Shown here: positions 25,343 through 33,747 of the stretch, piece by piece
Numbering within the stretch: position 1 is the first letter of the stretch
How the letters are laid out: each line of letters opens with the position of its first letter
From: Sphingomonas psychrotolerans
Lineage (GTDB): Bacteria; Pseudomonadota; Alphaproteobacteria; Sphingomonadales; Sphingomonadaceae
Direction of reading: 5' to 3'
Assembly: GCF_002796605.1 (NCBI RefSeq)
Contig: NZ_CP024923.1
Span: 2,521,001 to 2,585,000 of the forward strand
DNA: 64,000 nucleotides
Notes under the pieces: model-generated
Told to the model about the DNA's origin: nothing
The model's input: the letters and a program-made list of their open reading frames with translations, nothing else
Databases searched by the model: none
Made by a program: the position numbers and the translations under genes

Positions 25343-27770
25343 TTTCCGCGCGCCGGTTTCGACGAAGCGTCACGCCGTCCGCGGTCGGGACGAGCGGCCT
25401 GAATTCACCGAACGCTTCCGTGCCTATCACGCCGTCTGGAATGCCATGGGCGGTGAGATAGGCCTTGGCCGAGTCCGCCCTGCGCTGAGAGAGGCCGACA
25501 TTATAGCTCGCGGAGCCGCTGCGGTCGGTATGCCCGGCGATCATGACGGAGATTTCCCATTGATTGGACCGCGCCAATTTATTGTAGGCGGCGACGGCGC
25601 GATCCAGACCGCTCGGCGCATCCTTCGCGAGATCGCTTTGATCCCACTCGAAGAAGATCCTGATCAATGCCGGAATTGCAGGCTGCGGAGTTGTCGATGA
25701 CGGTGACGGTGATGGCGTGCCTCCTGCTGGAGGCGTGGGTGTGACTGTCGGCGCGGGCGTCACGGCGGTAGGCTGCGGCGTCGGAACCGTCGGCGTCGGA
25801 ACGGGCGTTGCGGTCGGTGTCGCCACGGGAGGCACCGGACCCTGCATGACCGGCGGACGGAACAGGTGCACTGCCACGCCCGCCACCAGCGCGGCGGCAA
25901 GCGCGCGCGTTTCGCGGCCCATGTAGAGACGCCGTAGCCGGTCGGCGACGCCGCCGGGAATCTCGATCGCGAGCCGCTCCGGTGCGCGGCCCTGCAGCGC
26001 CTCGATGAGGATGCGATCGGAGAGCATGTTCTCCGGCGTGGCCTGCAACCAGGCGACAAGCTTGCGCCGCAAGCGCGGGAGATCGACCTGCAGCCTCTCT
26101 GGACCCGCAGCGGCGCCAGGCACAAGATAGACCTGTATCGCCGCGGTCGCGGCCTTCAGCTGTTCGGGCTTCAGCTGCCGCACCAGCACCGCACGCAGCC
26201 AGCCTGGCATACGCCCCACGCGCAACCAGGGCAGTCGCGCGAGCGCCACGAAGCGCGCCTGAGTAAACAGAGGCGCGCCCTCCGCGTCCATCAGTTCGCT
26301 GCCGAGGTGTAGCGTCAGCGCGGGCTCAATGCGGGGCGACAGGGCAACCGCCCGCAACCAGAGCATCGCCGCCGGATCCAGGCTCGCTTCAAGGTCATAG
26401 GCAAGCCCGCTGACGAGCGCGGCGGCGGGCTCGCGCTCGTCGAGCACCAATCGCCGGTGCGAGGCAAGCCGCTCGGGCAGGTCGAAACCTCCGGCCGCGC
26501 CGCGATACGCAACCACGACAGGCGCGGCGAGCGACGTGCCATAGGCCGCAAGTCCGTCGCTGCCGATCGCGAACGGAGTCACACCCGAGGCTGCAAGCAC
26601 CTGTTCTCCGCGATTCCACCGCACTGTCGGCCGCGGATCCAGCAGAGCCGTGCGCCCCAGTCCGCCCATATCCTGAAGCCAGTTGGGCGGCTGGCCGCCG
26701 ATCACGCTGTCATAGGCCTCGATCAGCACCAGAACGCGCGCGCCGGGGTTGCGTGCGGCAATTGCAGCGAAGGGTTCGAGCGGCTCGGGGCGCCCCTCTA
26801 TGAATGGCTGCACAATCGACGGTGTGCCGAAGAACTCGAAATAGCTGTGATTGAGCTGTTCCTCGCGCATCCGCTGATCGAGCGCGCGGCCTAAGGCGGC
26901 CAGATGGTCCCGTGGCGACTGGCGCTCGGCCAGCAACAGGTAGTTGGGCGTGCGCGGCGCAGTGGCGAAGGCGAGCGTAGGAAAGCCGGCGGCGCGGAGC
27001 GTCGCGCGGATGCTCGCCGGAGTGTCGAGCCGCGGGGACGGCGCTGCCCAATGGCGCCTCAGCCGTGCAAGCGCCTCTCGCGTCTTGCGATCGGCGAAGT
27101 GCGCATCGCGGATTTGCGCGACCGCGAGCGGCGCCCAGCGCTCGGGCTCGGGAGCGAAATCGCGCCGCAACTGGCGCAGGCGCCGACGCTCGAACGCGAT
27201 CCACAAGAGCGCCAATGCGAGCGGAAGCAATGCGGTCAGGATCGCGATCCAGTCGATCATTCGCGCCGGAGCGTGCGGCGGTGATCGTGGACTCGCCGTG
27301 ACGGTCGGAGTGGCAGGAGTAGCGCTGATCGCAGTCACTTGCGGTGTCCGGGAACTGGAAGGCTCCTCGCCGGGATTGCGGACGGGAAGATAAAACCAGG
27401 TGGCAAGGATCAGGGCCGCGGCGAGCCCCGCCGCTAGCCCCAAACTCCTACTGCGATGCGACGGCGCAGGTTCCGGAGCGCCCCTTTGCGCCCGATCCGC
27501 TGGCTCAGATTCGGGGCGTTCGGTATCAATCGCAGGATCGATCGCGAATCCGGCCATGAAGCCGGCGCGTTCCTGCGGCGTGCGGCACAGCGCCGCCGCC
27601 ATCCAGCCGGGGATGCGCGGGTCGTCCCCCGTGATTCCGCGCGCGATTAGGTTCAGGCGGAGCGTCGCGAAGCGGACATGATCAGCCGGTCCGCGTCGGA
27701 GCACGCGCAACGCCGCTTCAGCGGTAGCGAAGTGGTCGTCAGTTCGCCTCACTCGATCCGAATTCTTCAT
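25302..27770 (-). CDS. Membrane protein with vWA-like region and C-terminal OmpA domain
   Basis: This 822-aa protein has a soluble N-terminal ~105 residues and two membrane helices (SLGLAAGLAAALILATWFYL and IAILTALLPLALALLWIAF). The middle region has NYLLLAERQSPRDHLAALGRAL and VLVLIEAYD, resembling the degenerate vWA-like domain paired with MoxR ATPases, without a DxSxS MIDAS motif. A third helix lies near LAAALVAGVAVHLF, followed by a ~60-residue Pro/Thr linker. The C-terminus is an OmpA-family peptidoglycan-binding domain (IAGHTDRSGSASYNVGLSQRRADS). It should span the inner membrane and touch the cell wall. Its start overlaps the MoxR gene end by 32 bases, so translation is coupled. The vWA assignment is tentative. 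Confidence 0.8.
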   Translation of the reverse strand: MKNSDRVRRTDDHFATAEAALRVLRRGPADHVRFATLRLNLIARGITGDDPRIPGWMAAALCRTPQERAGFMAGFAIDPAIDTERPESEPADRAQRGAPEPAPSHRSRSLGLAAGLAAALILATWFYLPVRNPGEEPSSSRTPQVTAISATPATPTVTASPRSPPHAPARMIDWIAILTALLPLALALLWIAFERRRLRQLRRDFAPEPERWAPLAVAQIRDAHFADRKTREALARLRRHWAAPSPRLDTPASIRATLRAAGFPTLAFATAPRTPNYLLLAERQSPRDHLAALGRALDQRMREEQLNHSYFEFFGTPSIVQPFIEGRPEPLEPFAAIAARNPGARVLVLIEAYDSVIGGQPPNWLQDMGGLGRTALLDPRPTVRWNRGEQVLAASGVTPFAIGSDGLAAYGTSLAAPVVVAYRGAAGGFDLPERLASHRRLVLDEREPAAALVSGLAYDLEASLDPAAMLWLRAVALSPRIEPALTLHLGSELMDAEGAPLFTQARFVALARLPWLRVGRMPGWLRAVLVRQLKPEQLKAATAAIQVYLVPGAAAGPERLQVDLPRLRRKLVAWLQATPENMLSDRILIEALQGRAPERLAIEIPGGVADRLRRLYMGRETRALAAALVAGVAVHLFRPPVMQGPVPPVATPTATPVPTPTVPTPQPTAVTPAPTVTPTPPAGGTPSPSPSSTTPQPAIPALIRIFFEWDQSDLAKDAPSGLDRAVAAYNKLARSNQWEISVMIAGHTDRSGSASYNVGLSQRRADSAKAYLTAHGIPDGVIGTEAFGEFRPLVPTADGVTLRRNRRAEITFAIVPAAPAPQ

Positions 27771-28851
27771 TCAGAACTTCGCGCGCCAGCTTCAGGTCAT
27801 CCGGCGACTTGACCAACGCCCCGAGCAGTGCGTCCAGCCGGGTCGCATTGCCGCGCAGCACTTCGCGCAACGGCTGCCGCGGATCAAGCTTGGCGCGATG
27901 CAGCAGCACTTCGATCCAAGCGAGCAATTCGGCGGTCCCCGGCTTCTTGCGGATCTCTCCGCGCAGACGGAGCGCCGCGAAATAGCTGATCGCGTCAGCG
28001 ACGAGCGGTTCGCTGCCCTTAAGGCTTGTGATCGCTCCCGCGACGATGTCGGGAAGCTGTTTGTCCGGCATCGGGATATCGAAATAGGCGCAACGCCTGA
28101 GGAAGGGCTCGGGCAGCGATTTTTCGGAATTGCTGGTGATGATCGCGATCGGACGAAACGCCTTTCCGGCCGACACGCGAACGCCGAGCTCGGGGATGGC
28201 AAAGGCCATATTGTCGATCTCGGCGAGCAAGTCGTTTGGCGTGTCCCGCGGCGCCTTGTCGAGTTCATCGATCAACACGACCCGGTGCTCGGGGTCGGAC
28301 GAAGCGAATTTGGGTTCGTCGGGCAGCAGCCAATGCGCGCGCACCGCGCCCGCCTTCACTTGGTCGGCGCCGAAGGCCTGCGCGATTAGCTCCTCATGCC
28401 GCTCGAATTCCTCGCCCTCAAGGGGTTTCTCCCCGAGGTCCGTGAGGATTGCCTGCCCGCCCGCAGCGCGTAGGATCGCCTCGCCGAGTGGGCTGAAGCG
28501 GAGATAGCGGACCAGCGGTCGGTGCACGCTGCCGGGCGCCGAATCCCGGAACCGCGCGATCTCGTCGAAGCTGTAGAGCAGATCCCGGCCGGTCGAAGTG
28601 GATTTCACGTCGAACGGCTTGGGCTTATCGACGCCGAGTTTCTTAGCCAGCCAATAGGCGGCGCGAGTCTTGCCGGTGCCCGGCTCGCCGGTCAGCAGCA
28701 ACGGCACGCCCAGCAGCATCGCGACGTCGATCGCCTCAATCAGTCCCGGCGCGGGAACATAGCCATCGATTCCCTTGTGATCCTCGACCAGCGGGCGCGA
28801 CAGCCGCAGCGGCTCTCCGTCCTTGCTGGTAACCGCAACAAATCTAGCCAA
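27739..28851 (-). CDS. MoxR-family AAA+ ATPase
   Basis: The product is 370 aa, starting at TTG 28851 with AGGAGG in the leader. Motifs seen are Walker A GEPGTGKT, Walker B VVLIDELDKAP, sensor-1 ITSNSEKSLPEPFLRRC, and a C-terminal lid. MoxR proteins are chaperone-like ATPases that remodel partner proteins, usually together with a vWA protein. Here it sits between a trypsin-like gene (14-base gap upstream) and the vWA-like/OmpA gene (overlapping downstream). It probably controls the protease or the membrane protein in this operon. Confidence 0.92.
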   Translation of the reverse strand: MARFVAVTSKDGEPLRLSRPLVEDHKGIDGYVPAPGLIEAIDVAMLLGVPLLLTGEPGTGKTRAAYWLAKKLGVDKPKPFDVKSTSTGRDLLYSFDEIARFRDSAPGSVHRPLVRYLRFSPLGEAILRAAGGQAILTDLGEKPLEGEEFERHEELIAQAFGADQVKAGAVRAHWLLPDEPKFASSDPEHRVVLIDELDKAPRDTPNDLLAEIDNMAFAIPELGVRVSAGKAFRPIAIITSNSEKSLPEPFLRRCAYFDIPMPDKQLPDIVAGAITSLKGSEPLVADAISYFAALRLRGEIRKKPGTAELLAWIEVLLHRAKLDPRQPLREVLRGNATRLDALLGALVKSPDDLKLAREVLNEEFGSSEAN

Positions 28852-28865
28852 AGCCTATCCCCCTC

Positions 28866-30350
28866 CTAGGGCGCCATTTGACGCACCCATTGTGCCACAT
28901 CCTCCAACCGCAAATGCGCTCTGCCGCCGAGCGCTCGGTCCGCGCTGTCGGTGACCATGCCGATCTTCACATCGTCGAGCGCCATCAAGCGACCGGTGTT
29001 CTTGATCCAGCGCGTCACTGCATCCGGCCGGAAGAACTCCAGAAGCTCGGTCGCGCGGAGCTGCCCCGCATCGGGCAAATCGGCATTCACCGCGTCGCAA
29101 AGCCTCTCGTATGCCTTTCGCACTTCGGCTTCGGGTTCCGGAGAGCCGGGAGCGAACAGACCTTCATCGATCTCGATCTGAAAAACATGGATCAGCGGAC
29201 GGACGAGCCGCTTGGCGTTGATCTCGGCAAAATACCGGCCCCAGCGGCGCAGCAGTTCGAGTTGCGCACCCTTGGCATTGCGCACGTCGAGAACGCTGAA
29301 GAACATCGTTGCGACATTGGTCTGATTGAACGCCTCCCGCACGGTCGTCGGATCGGAGGTGTCCGCCCCGAATTGCCCCGCCAGATTGTTGCAGAGCCGT
29401 TCATAACGTTGCTCGACGTTGAACGATTGGAGCGTCGTCGGCCACTCCAGGTCGATCAGGTCCGGCAAGGTCTCCTTGCCTGCGAGATCGGGGAAACAAT
29501 CCGCGAGATAGCGCTCAGCGAATCGGTCGCGGCAATTGGACGTGTCATCGCGCGGCACCCCTCCAATCGCGCAGATGAAGCCGCGACCGTCGCCCAGCCA
29601 ATGTTTCCTCAGGAGCGTTCCGAAATCCGAGACCGGTTGCGTTCGATCGAACTTCCGGAAGCGGCGCAACCAGCTCCTATCGGAGCCCGCCACGGCAACA
29701 CCCTGGATTTCAGTCACGCGGCGCAAGATCTGAATCGGGACGATCAGGCCAGTGACCTTCTCCTGATTCTCGGTGACCATTCCGATCAAACCGAATTCCG
29801 GATTGAAGATCGCTGCGCCCGAACAGCCGCTCCGGATCGACTTCTCTTCGAGCAACGACGTGGCGAACAGTCGGTTGACCCCGTCATACTCTCCCGTATC
29901 CCCCGAAATCTGGACGCCCTCGCGTCGCACGATCCGCCCGAAACTGCTCGGAGCGCGCATTTCCGTCACGCCCACGCCGACAAATTTCAGGCTTTCGGCC
30001 AATTGCACCAAGCGCGAGTGCGCGACTGAGAAGCCGGCGGGAAATACTTGATCGGGAGCCAAGCCGAGCACGCAGATGTCCCTGCAAATACGCGCTTGCT
30101 CGTCGGCTCCCTCCGGCGGATCGGCTGCGTAGGCGGCCTGAACAACCAGCTTTGCCCTATGTCCTTCGATGTCGGCGGGAAAAGTAGCGTCGACGATATC
30201 CCCGAATACGGGTGCGCGCCCTAGGCACGATTCCACGACATGCGTGCAGGTCAGCACATTCGAGGATGACACAATGAAGCCGCACCCCACCGGCGCTCCC
30301 GCCCCGTCAAGCAACCGGACCTGACAGCGATGCCGCGCGATCGCATCCAT
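28866..30350 (-). CDS. Trypsin-like serine protease with C-terminal effector-associated region
   Basis: This 494-aa protein has an intact S1 triad: H37 (VLTCTHVVE), D91 (RDICVLGL) and S177 (RSGCSGAAIF). The C-terminal ~260 residues begin with GFICAIGGVPRDDTSNCRDRFAERYL and resemble the P-loop-less, STAND-like recruitment regions that follow trypsin domains in bacterial conflict proteins; this is a weaker call. There is no signal peptide, so it is probably cytoplasmic. It is the first gene of the trypsin-MoxR-vWA/OmpA operon. Its role as a protease effector or activator is inferred from gene order. Confidence 0.85.
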   Translation of the reverse strand: MDAIARHRCQVRLLDGAGAPVGCGFIVSSSNVLTCTHVVESCLGRAPVFGDIVDATFPADIEGHRAKLVVQAAYAADPPEGADEQARICRDICVLGLAPDQVFPAGFSVAHSRLVQLAESLKFVGVGVTEMRAPSSFGRIVRREGVQISGDTGEYDGVNRLFATSLLEEKSIRSGCSGAAIFNPEFGLIGMVTENQEKVTGLIVPIQILRRVTEIQGVAVAGSDRSWLRRFRKFDRTQPVSDFGTLLRKHWLGDGRGFICAIGGVPRDDTSNCRDRFAERYLADCFPDLAGKETLPDLIDLEWPTTLQSFNVEQRYERLCNNLAGQFGADTSDPTTVREAFNQTNVATMFFSVLDVRNAKGAQLELLRRWGRYFAEINAKRLVRPLIHVFQIEIDEGLFAPGSPEPEAEVRKAYERLCDAVNADLPDAGQLRATELLEFFRPDAVTRWIKNTGRLMALDDVKIGMVTDSADRALGGRAHLRLEDVAQWVRQMAP

Positions 30351-30439
30351 CGAGAACCCCCGTTCGATTCCCGAAGGTTACGATCAATCCTCTTGATAGG
30401 CAACGGGGCCAGCTTGAAGTATTGGTTCTCATGATCGAG

Positions 30440-30617
30440 ACAGGACTATTCTCCAGACAATAATTGGGATGCCCTCGCCCAAGCGTGCGTGGCTCAACGA
30501 CGCGAACAGCGTGTCGTTCGGGCACTCGCCGCGCAAGCGACCATTCAAGCTTTCGACAAAGCCGTTCTGCTGCGGCTTGCCCCGCACGATGTAGTCCCAC
30601 TCGATCTGCCGTAATTT
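30440..30617 (-). pseudogene. IS3-family transposase OrfB remnant
   Basis: A ~50-codon stretch reads [20 protein letters not shown] followed by [22 protein letters not shown], the DDE/rve C-terminal signature of IS3 OrfB. The rest of the transposase and both ends are missing. It lies 90 bases upstream of the trypsin gene start and may have altered that promoter. Confidence 0.8.
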
Positions 30618-30620
30618 CAT

Positions 30621-30857
30621 CCGTAAAGAGCTGACGAATACTCACACCCATTTGCTGGCCTTGCCTGCGCAGGAACCAGTCGTTCGGGGGTTCGAAGTCG
30701 AGTTTGACAGGGAAATATGATTGTGGCCGTGCAGCTGGGCGATACCGCTGTGACAAATCCGTTCGATGCGAACAGCAACAAATCGCGACTGCTCCCGCCC
30801 AAGATCCGATACTCGGCGCTATCAGCTTGCACCCCACCTTTGCCAAATTCGTAACTG
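30621..30857. other. No gene seen between the IS3 remnant and the small membrane protein
   Basis: Frames here lack ribosome sites and family resemblance. The region separates the IS3 scar from the two-gene minus-strand pair at 30858-31389. Confidence 0.4.
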
Positions 30858-31034
30858 CTATTCGGCCGGGGGAAGGTAACGGCCAGCACCTTCGTTAGGG
30901 TTCGGGCCCCCGTCCCTACCACCTTTGGGATCGCGCCGGACGGCCCAGACTAGTGCTGCCGTAGCGGTGATGATCGAGGCCACCCCGCCGCACATTACCG
31001 CAAAGGCGGTGCCGTCGAACGCGATCTGTATCAT
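30858..31034 (-). CDS. Small single-helix membrane protein (58 aa)
   Basis: It has one membrane segment (GTAFAVMCGGVASIITATAALVWAV) followed by a basic, Gly/Pro-rich tail (RRDPKGGRDGGPNPNE). ATG 31034 follows the stop of the upstream gene by one base (TGAGATG), so translation is likely coupled. The family is not recognised. It could be a toxin-like or anchor peptide, but nothing in the sequence decides this. Confidence 0.6.
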   Translation of the reverse strand: MIQIAFDGTAFAVMCGGVASIITATAALVWAVRRDPKGGRDGGPNPNEGAGRYLPPAE

Positions 31035-31035
31035 C

Positions 31036-31389
31036 TCAGCTGGTTCGCGCCTTGCCCAGCTGCATCGGTCGATCAAACCGCGCAGCTTCGGCATCTTCTT
31101 TGATTTGCTGGAAGCCCGCGAGGTACTGTTCGATCAACACCCGGCGCTTCTTGTAAGATAGGCGGCCCCCCGGCGTATCGGCTTCGACACGCAGGCGCGC
31201 TACACCCCGCAGCGCCGGCGTCCGCCGATGCACGGTAAGGGGGACGAGCACATCGAACGGACGCGAATCGAGCATATACTCGCGTCCCTCGAGAAGGGTG
31301 CGGCAAGTCTCGAACGCGAGCTTGGTTAGCTTCGCTTCATCGTCCCCCGGGTCGTAGGCGTATAGAACGCCGGGATCGACGGGGATCAT
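31036..31389 (-). CDS. Hypothetical 117-aa protein, possibly 5'-truncated
   Basis: From ATG 31389 the protein is 117 aa (DPGVLYAYDPGDDEAKLTKL, MLDSRPFDVLVPLTVHRRTP, YKKRRVLIEQYLAGFQQIKE). The frame stays open and protein-like for ~40 codons upstream (FWDRLALIKRIGALWYEPWI), running through the 18-bp repeat at 31475-31492 until a TAG near 31,525. No usable start lies in that extension, suggesting the original gene was longer and was cut at the repeat. No family is recognised. Confidence 0.6.
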   Translation of the reverse strand: MIPVDPGVLYAYDPGDDEAKLTKLAFETCRTLLEGREYMLDSRPFDVLVPLTVHRRTPALRGVARLRVEADTPGGRLSYKKRRVLIEQYLAGFQQIKEDAEAARFDRPMQLGKARTS

Positions 31390-31474
31390 CGGCTCTGCGT
31401 CGAGTTTCTCACCGTCGAATATCCAAGGTTCATACCATAGCGCGCCAATTCGTTTGATGAGGGCGAGCCTGTCC

Positions 31475-31492
31475 CAGAAGAGAACTCGAAAA
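31475..31492 (+). repeat. Right copy of the 18-bp direct repeat flanking module A
   Basis: CAGAAGAGAACTCGAAAA matches the left copy at 15755-15772 with one mismatch. Just to the right the sequence becomes AT-rich (31,490-31,620), as it does beside the left copy. Confidence 0.45.
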
Positions 31493-32862
31493 ACTAAACT
31501 ATCTATTTGAACAGTTTGCCTAATCTACTTTCGCCTAACTACACCGTTACCCAATATCTGGCCACATTAACTTGTATTTAGCTATGAGCCATAGGATTTG
31601 ATTACCTTTAGCTGCAAGTAGTGTCAAGAGATCTCAAGGATAGGCATAGCGCGGCGGTCATCAATTGGCGTTAAAAGCCTCTTATCGGCTGCCCGCCCTT
31701 GACTGCATCCCTCGGCGCCTTGCCTCGCCTCTACATGGAAGTCCGCTTTTGGACCGTAAGCGGAATCGGCCCCAAGAGCCGTCGGCCTCGTCGTCCGAAC
31801 GACCGCTAACGCCCCGAAGGCAGCCATCCGTCATCGACTTGCTCGATCCGAAAAGCAGTCTTAGCATTCGGGTATCAAGGCTGCGTGTTGAGCGGGAGGA
31901 TTTAGATCTTGCTCGGAAACAGCCTTCGATCGCGACGTAATCCTCATGCGCAAGCGAACCACCCTCGCCTGCCAAAGAGTTGCGAGCCCACGCAGTGACC
32001 GGACGGCATAATTTCCTAACCCACGGCCGGATCTTGGTCGACCCGAACGGGGAGCTCAGTGAAGGGAACGGAGTGCCGGAGGCCTTCACGCACGGCTCCG
32101 AGAGCGACGCCGCCGAGTGCGTCCGCGCTGCGAAGGTCTATCTCGCGGTCCGGCGGCGCTGGCGCTCCGATGCCCACATCAAACGCGCTGTTCGTATGCT
32201 GGGCCGCCGCACGGCAGATGGCTGGACCATGCTTCGATTGGCTCGCTAAGCGACGTCGCTTTCTATGGCGGCTGCATCGAGCTCGGCTAGCGACGCCCAC
32301 CCCCGCCAGTTCGAGTGCCGGAGGCCAACGCCGTGACGCGAAGCGGCGCGTCCGCAGAATGCACCGCGCGGCGGTGCCGGCTCCGCCAGGAGCCATCAAA
32401 GCAGCACTCTCGAAGCCGGCCGGCCGTCGCGGCGGCGTGCGCGCGGGCCTGTGCGCCAGCCGCCGCCGCGCCTTCCGGCAGGCTCGAGCGTGCCACGCGG
32501 AAACGAAGAGGCTCCGACCTCTGGCGACTTCGCAAGAAGTGCCAGTGCGCGCTCAATAATCCCCGCGTTCCATGTGCCGGCGCCAGCCGGCATGCGTCAG
32601 TCGATCGTTATCCGCATGGACGGAGACGCCACAGGCGACTCGGCGGCGCGCAAGCGGCGTAGAGCGCGGTCACGCTGCTGGCGTGAGACGCAATGAGACC
32701 TCCCCCGAATAACCAGAAGCTTCACGTCGGGAATCGCCAGACGTCAAACCGACAAAGATGGCCATAGTTGGCCCTAGTTGGCGCAACAGCGCCATTAACC
32801 CGAGCCGCAGCCGCGGGTAACTTTTCCAGGAGGCACCACCGAGAAGCACAGGATACGAGACA
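31493..32862. other. 1.4-kb stretch without a convincing gene
   Basis: The first ~130 bases are AT-rich and non-coding in appearance. From 31,620 to 32,700 several overlapping frames exist on both strands, the best being 31980-32249 plus (89 codons, SDAAECVRAAKVYLAVRRRW). None has a good ribosome site or a recognisable family, and the low-complexity Arg/Ala content suggests shadows of GC-rich DNA. It may be decayed island sequence. Confidence 0.45.
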
Positions 32863-33075
32863 ATGTCACCGCAGACCGACACCCCCGACCGCATCCTCCG
32901 CATCAAGACCGTACTCCAGCGCACCGGCCTCAGCCGCGCGACCATGTACCGCAAGATGAAGCAAGGAAGTTTTCCCAGGCAGATCAAGATCAGCACGCGC
33001 TGCGCCGGCTGGCGGGAATCCGCGATCACCGAATGGCTCAAGAACCCGATGTTCTATGAGGAGCCCAACAGCTGA
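32863..33075 (+). CDS. AlpA-family phage/island regulator
   Basis: This 70-aa protein contains ILRIKTVLQRTGLSRATMYR and a following SFPRQIKIS...GWRESAITEWL, the MerR-like winged-helix pattern of AlpA. In CP4-57 and P4-like islands, AlpA activates the integrase or excisionase and so controls excision. An ATG start at 32863 is used. It opens the second half of the island and may regulate either the integrase at 14.4 kb or a lost partner. The family call is strong; the regulatory target is unknown. Confidence 0.88.
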   Translation: MSPQTDTPDRILRIKTVLQRTGLSRATMYRKMKQGSFPRQIKISTRCAGWRESAITEWLKNPMFYEEPNS

Positions 33076-33099
33076 GGCGCGCGCTGGCTCGGGAAGAGG

Positions 33100-33747
33100 T
33101 TAGCGCCCGAACTTCATATGCGAGGAGCGCGGCGCGGGGTTGTCCACGAGGAACGTCCGAACAAGTTCGGCAACCTCGTCGCGGCTTTCCTCGCGAACCC
33201 GACACTTGTCGGCCCAACCTCGCCCGGGATGCAGCAAGTCCCAGAGCGGGCGAAGGCCGTTATAGCGCCCGGCGCCGGGATCGTGGTTGCCGAACCCATC
33301 GAGCATCCGGTTCCAGACCGGCTTGAACGTAGAGATAAGCAGGCTTTCGCCAAGCGGGATCCAAATGTCGTCGACGGCGAGATAGCGCACCCGGAAGTCC
33401 GCTATCGCCAGGCCGCCGTCCCCCGCCTCGGCGGCGATTATGCTGTCGCGGTGATCACAAATACGATTGTAGAGCGCGCGACCAGTCGCGCTGGCGCTCA
33501 GGCTGGCGCCACGCCGCGCCCCAGCCGGGACAGCCTTGCCGATATAGATTGGCCAGCGCGGCTCCTCGGCGTTCTCCCTGGCGAGTTCGGCGTAGGCGGG
33601 AAAACCACCACTGTAGTAGATCACATAGATACCGGCCCCCTCGAAGCTTGGCACGTTCCCCAAGGGATGATGCGGCTGATCCAGCAGGGCCTCGGCGACC
33701 GACTTTCCGAGATTGATCTTGTCGAGTGGGTTATAGACCGCGCTCAT
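33100..33747 (-). CDS. Eco29kI-family GIY-YIG restriction endonuclease
   Basis: The product is 215 aa from ATG 33747, which overlaps the methylase stop by 4 bases (ATGA). It begins NPLDKINLGKSVAEALL, then has AGIYVIYYSGGFPAY, PIYIGKAVPAGARRG, LYNRICDHRDSI (catalytic Arg and His) and GESLLISTFKPVWN (catalytic Glu and Asn). These are the Eco29kI signature residues. Relatives cut CCGCGG; the specificity here is inferred. It is the last gene of the vsr-methylase-endonuclease operon, the order that delays nuclease synthesis until methylase is made. Confidence 0.92.
   Translation of the reverse strand: MSAVYNPLDKINLGKSVAEALLDQPHHPLGNVPSFEGAGIYVIYYSGGFPAYAELARENAEEPRWPIYIGKAVPAGARRGASLSASATGRALYNRICDHRDSIIAAEAGDGGLAIADFRVRYLAVDDIWIPLGESLLISTFKPVWNRMLDGFGNHDPGAGRYNGLRPLWDLLHPGRGWADKCRVREESRDEVAELVRTFLVDNPAPRSSHMKFGR

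Noticed and set aside
31980..32249. 89-codon plus-strand frame in the gap before alpA
   Set aside because: It has no good start signal and no recognisable domain, and it overlaps equally open frames.
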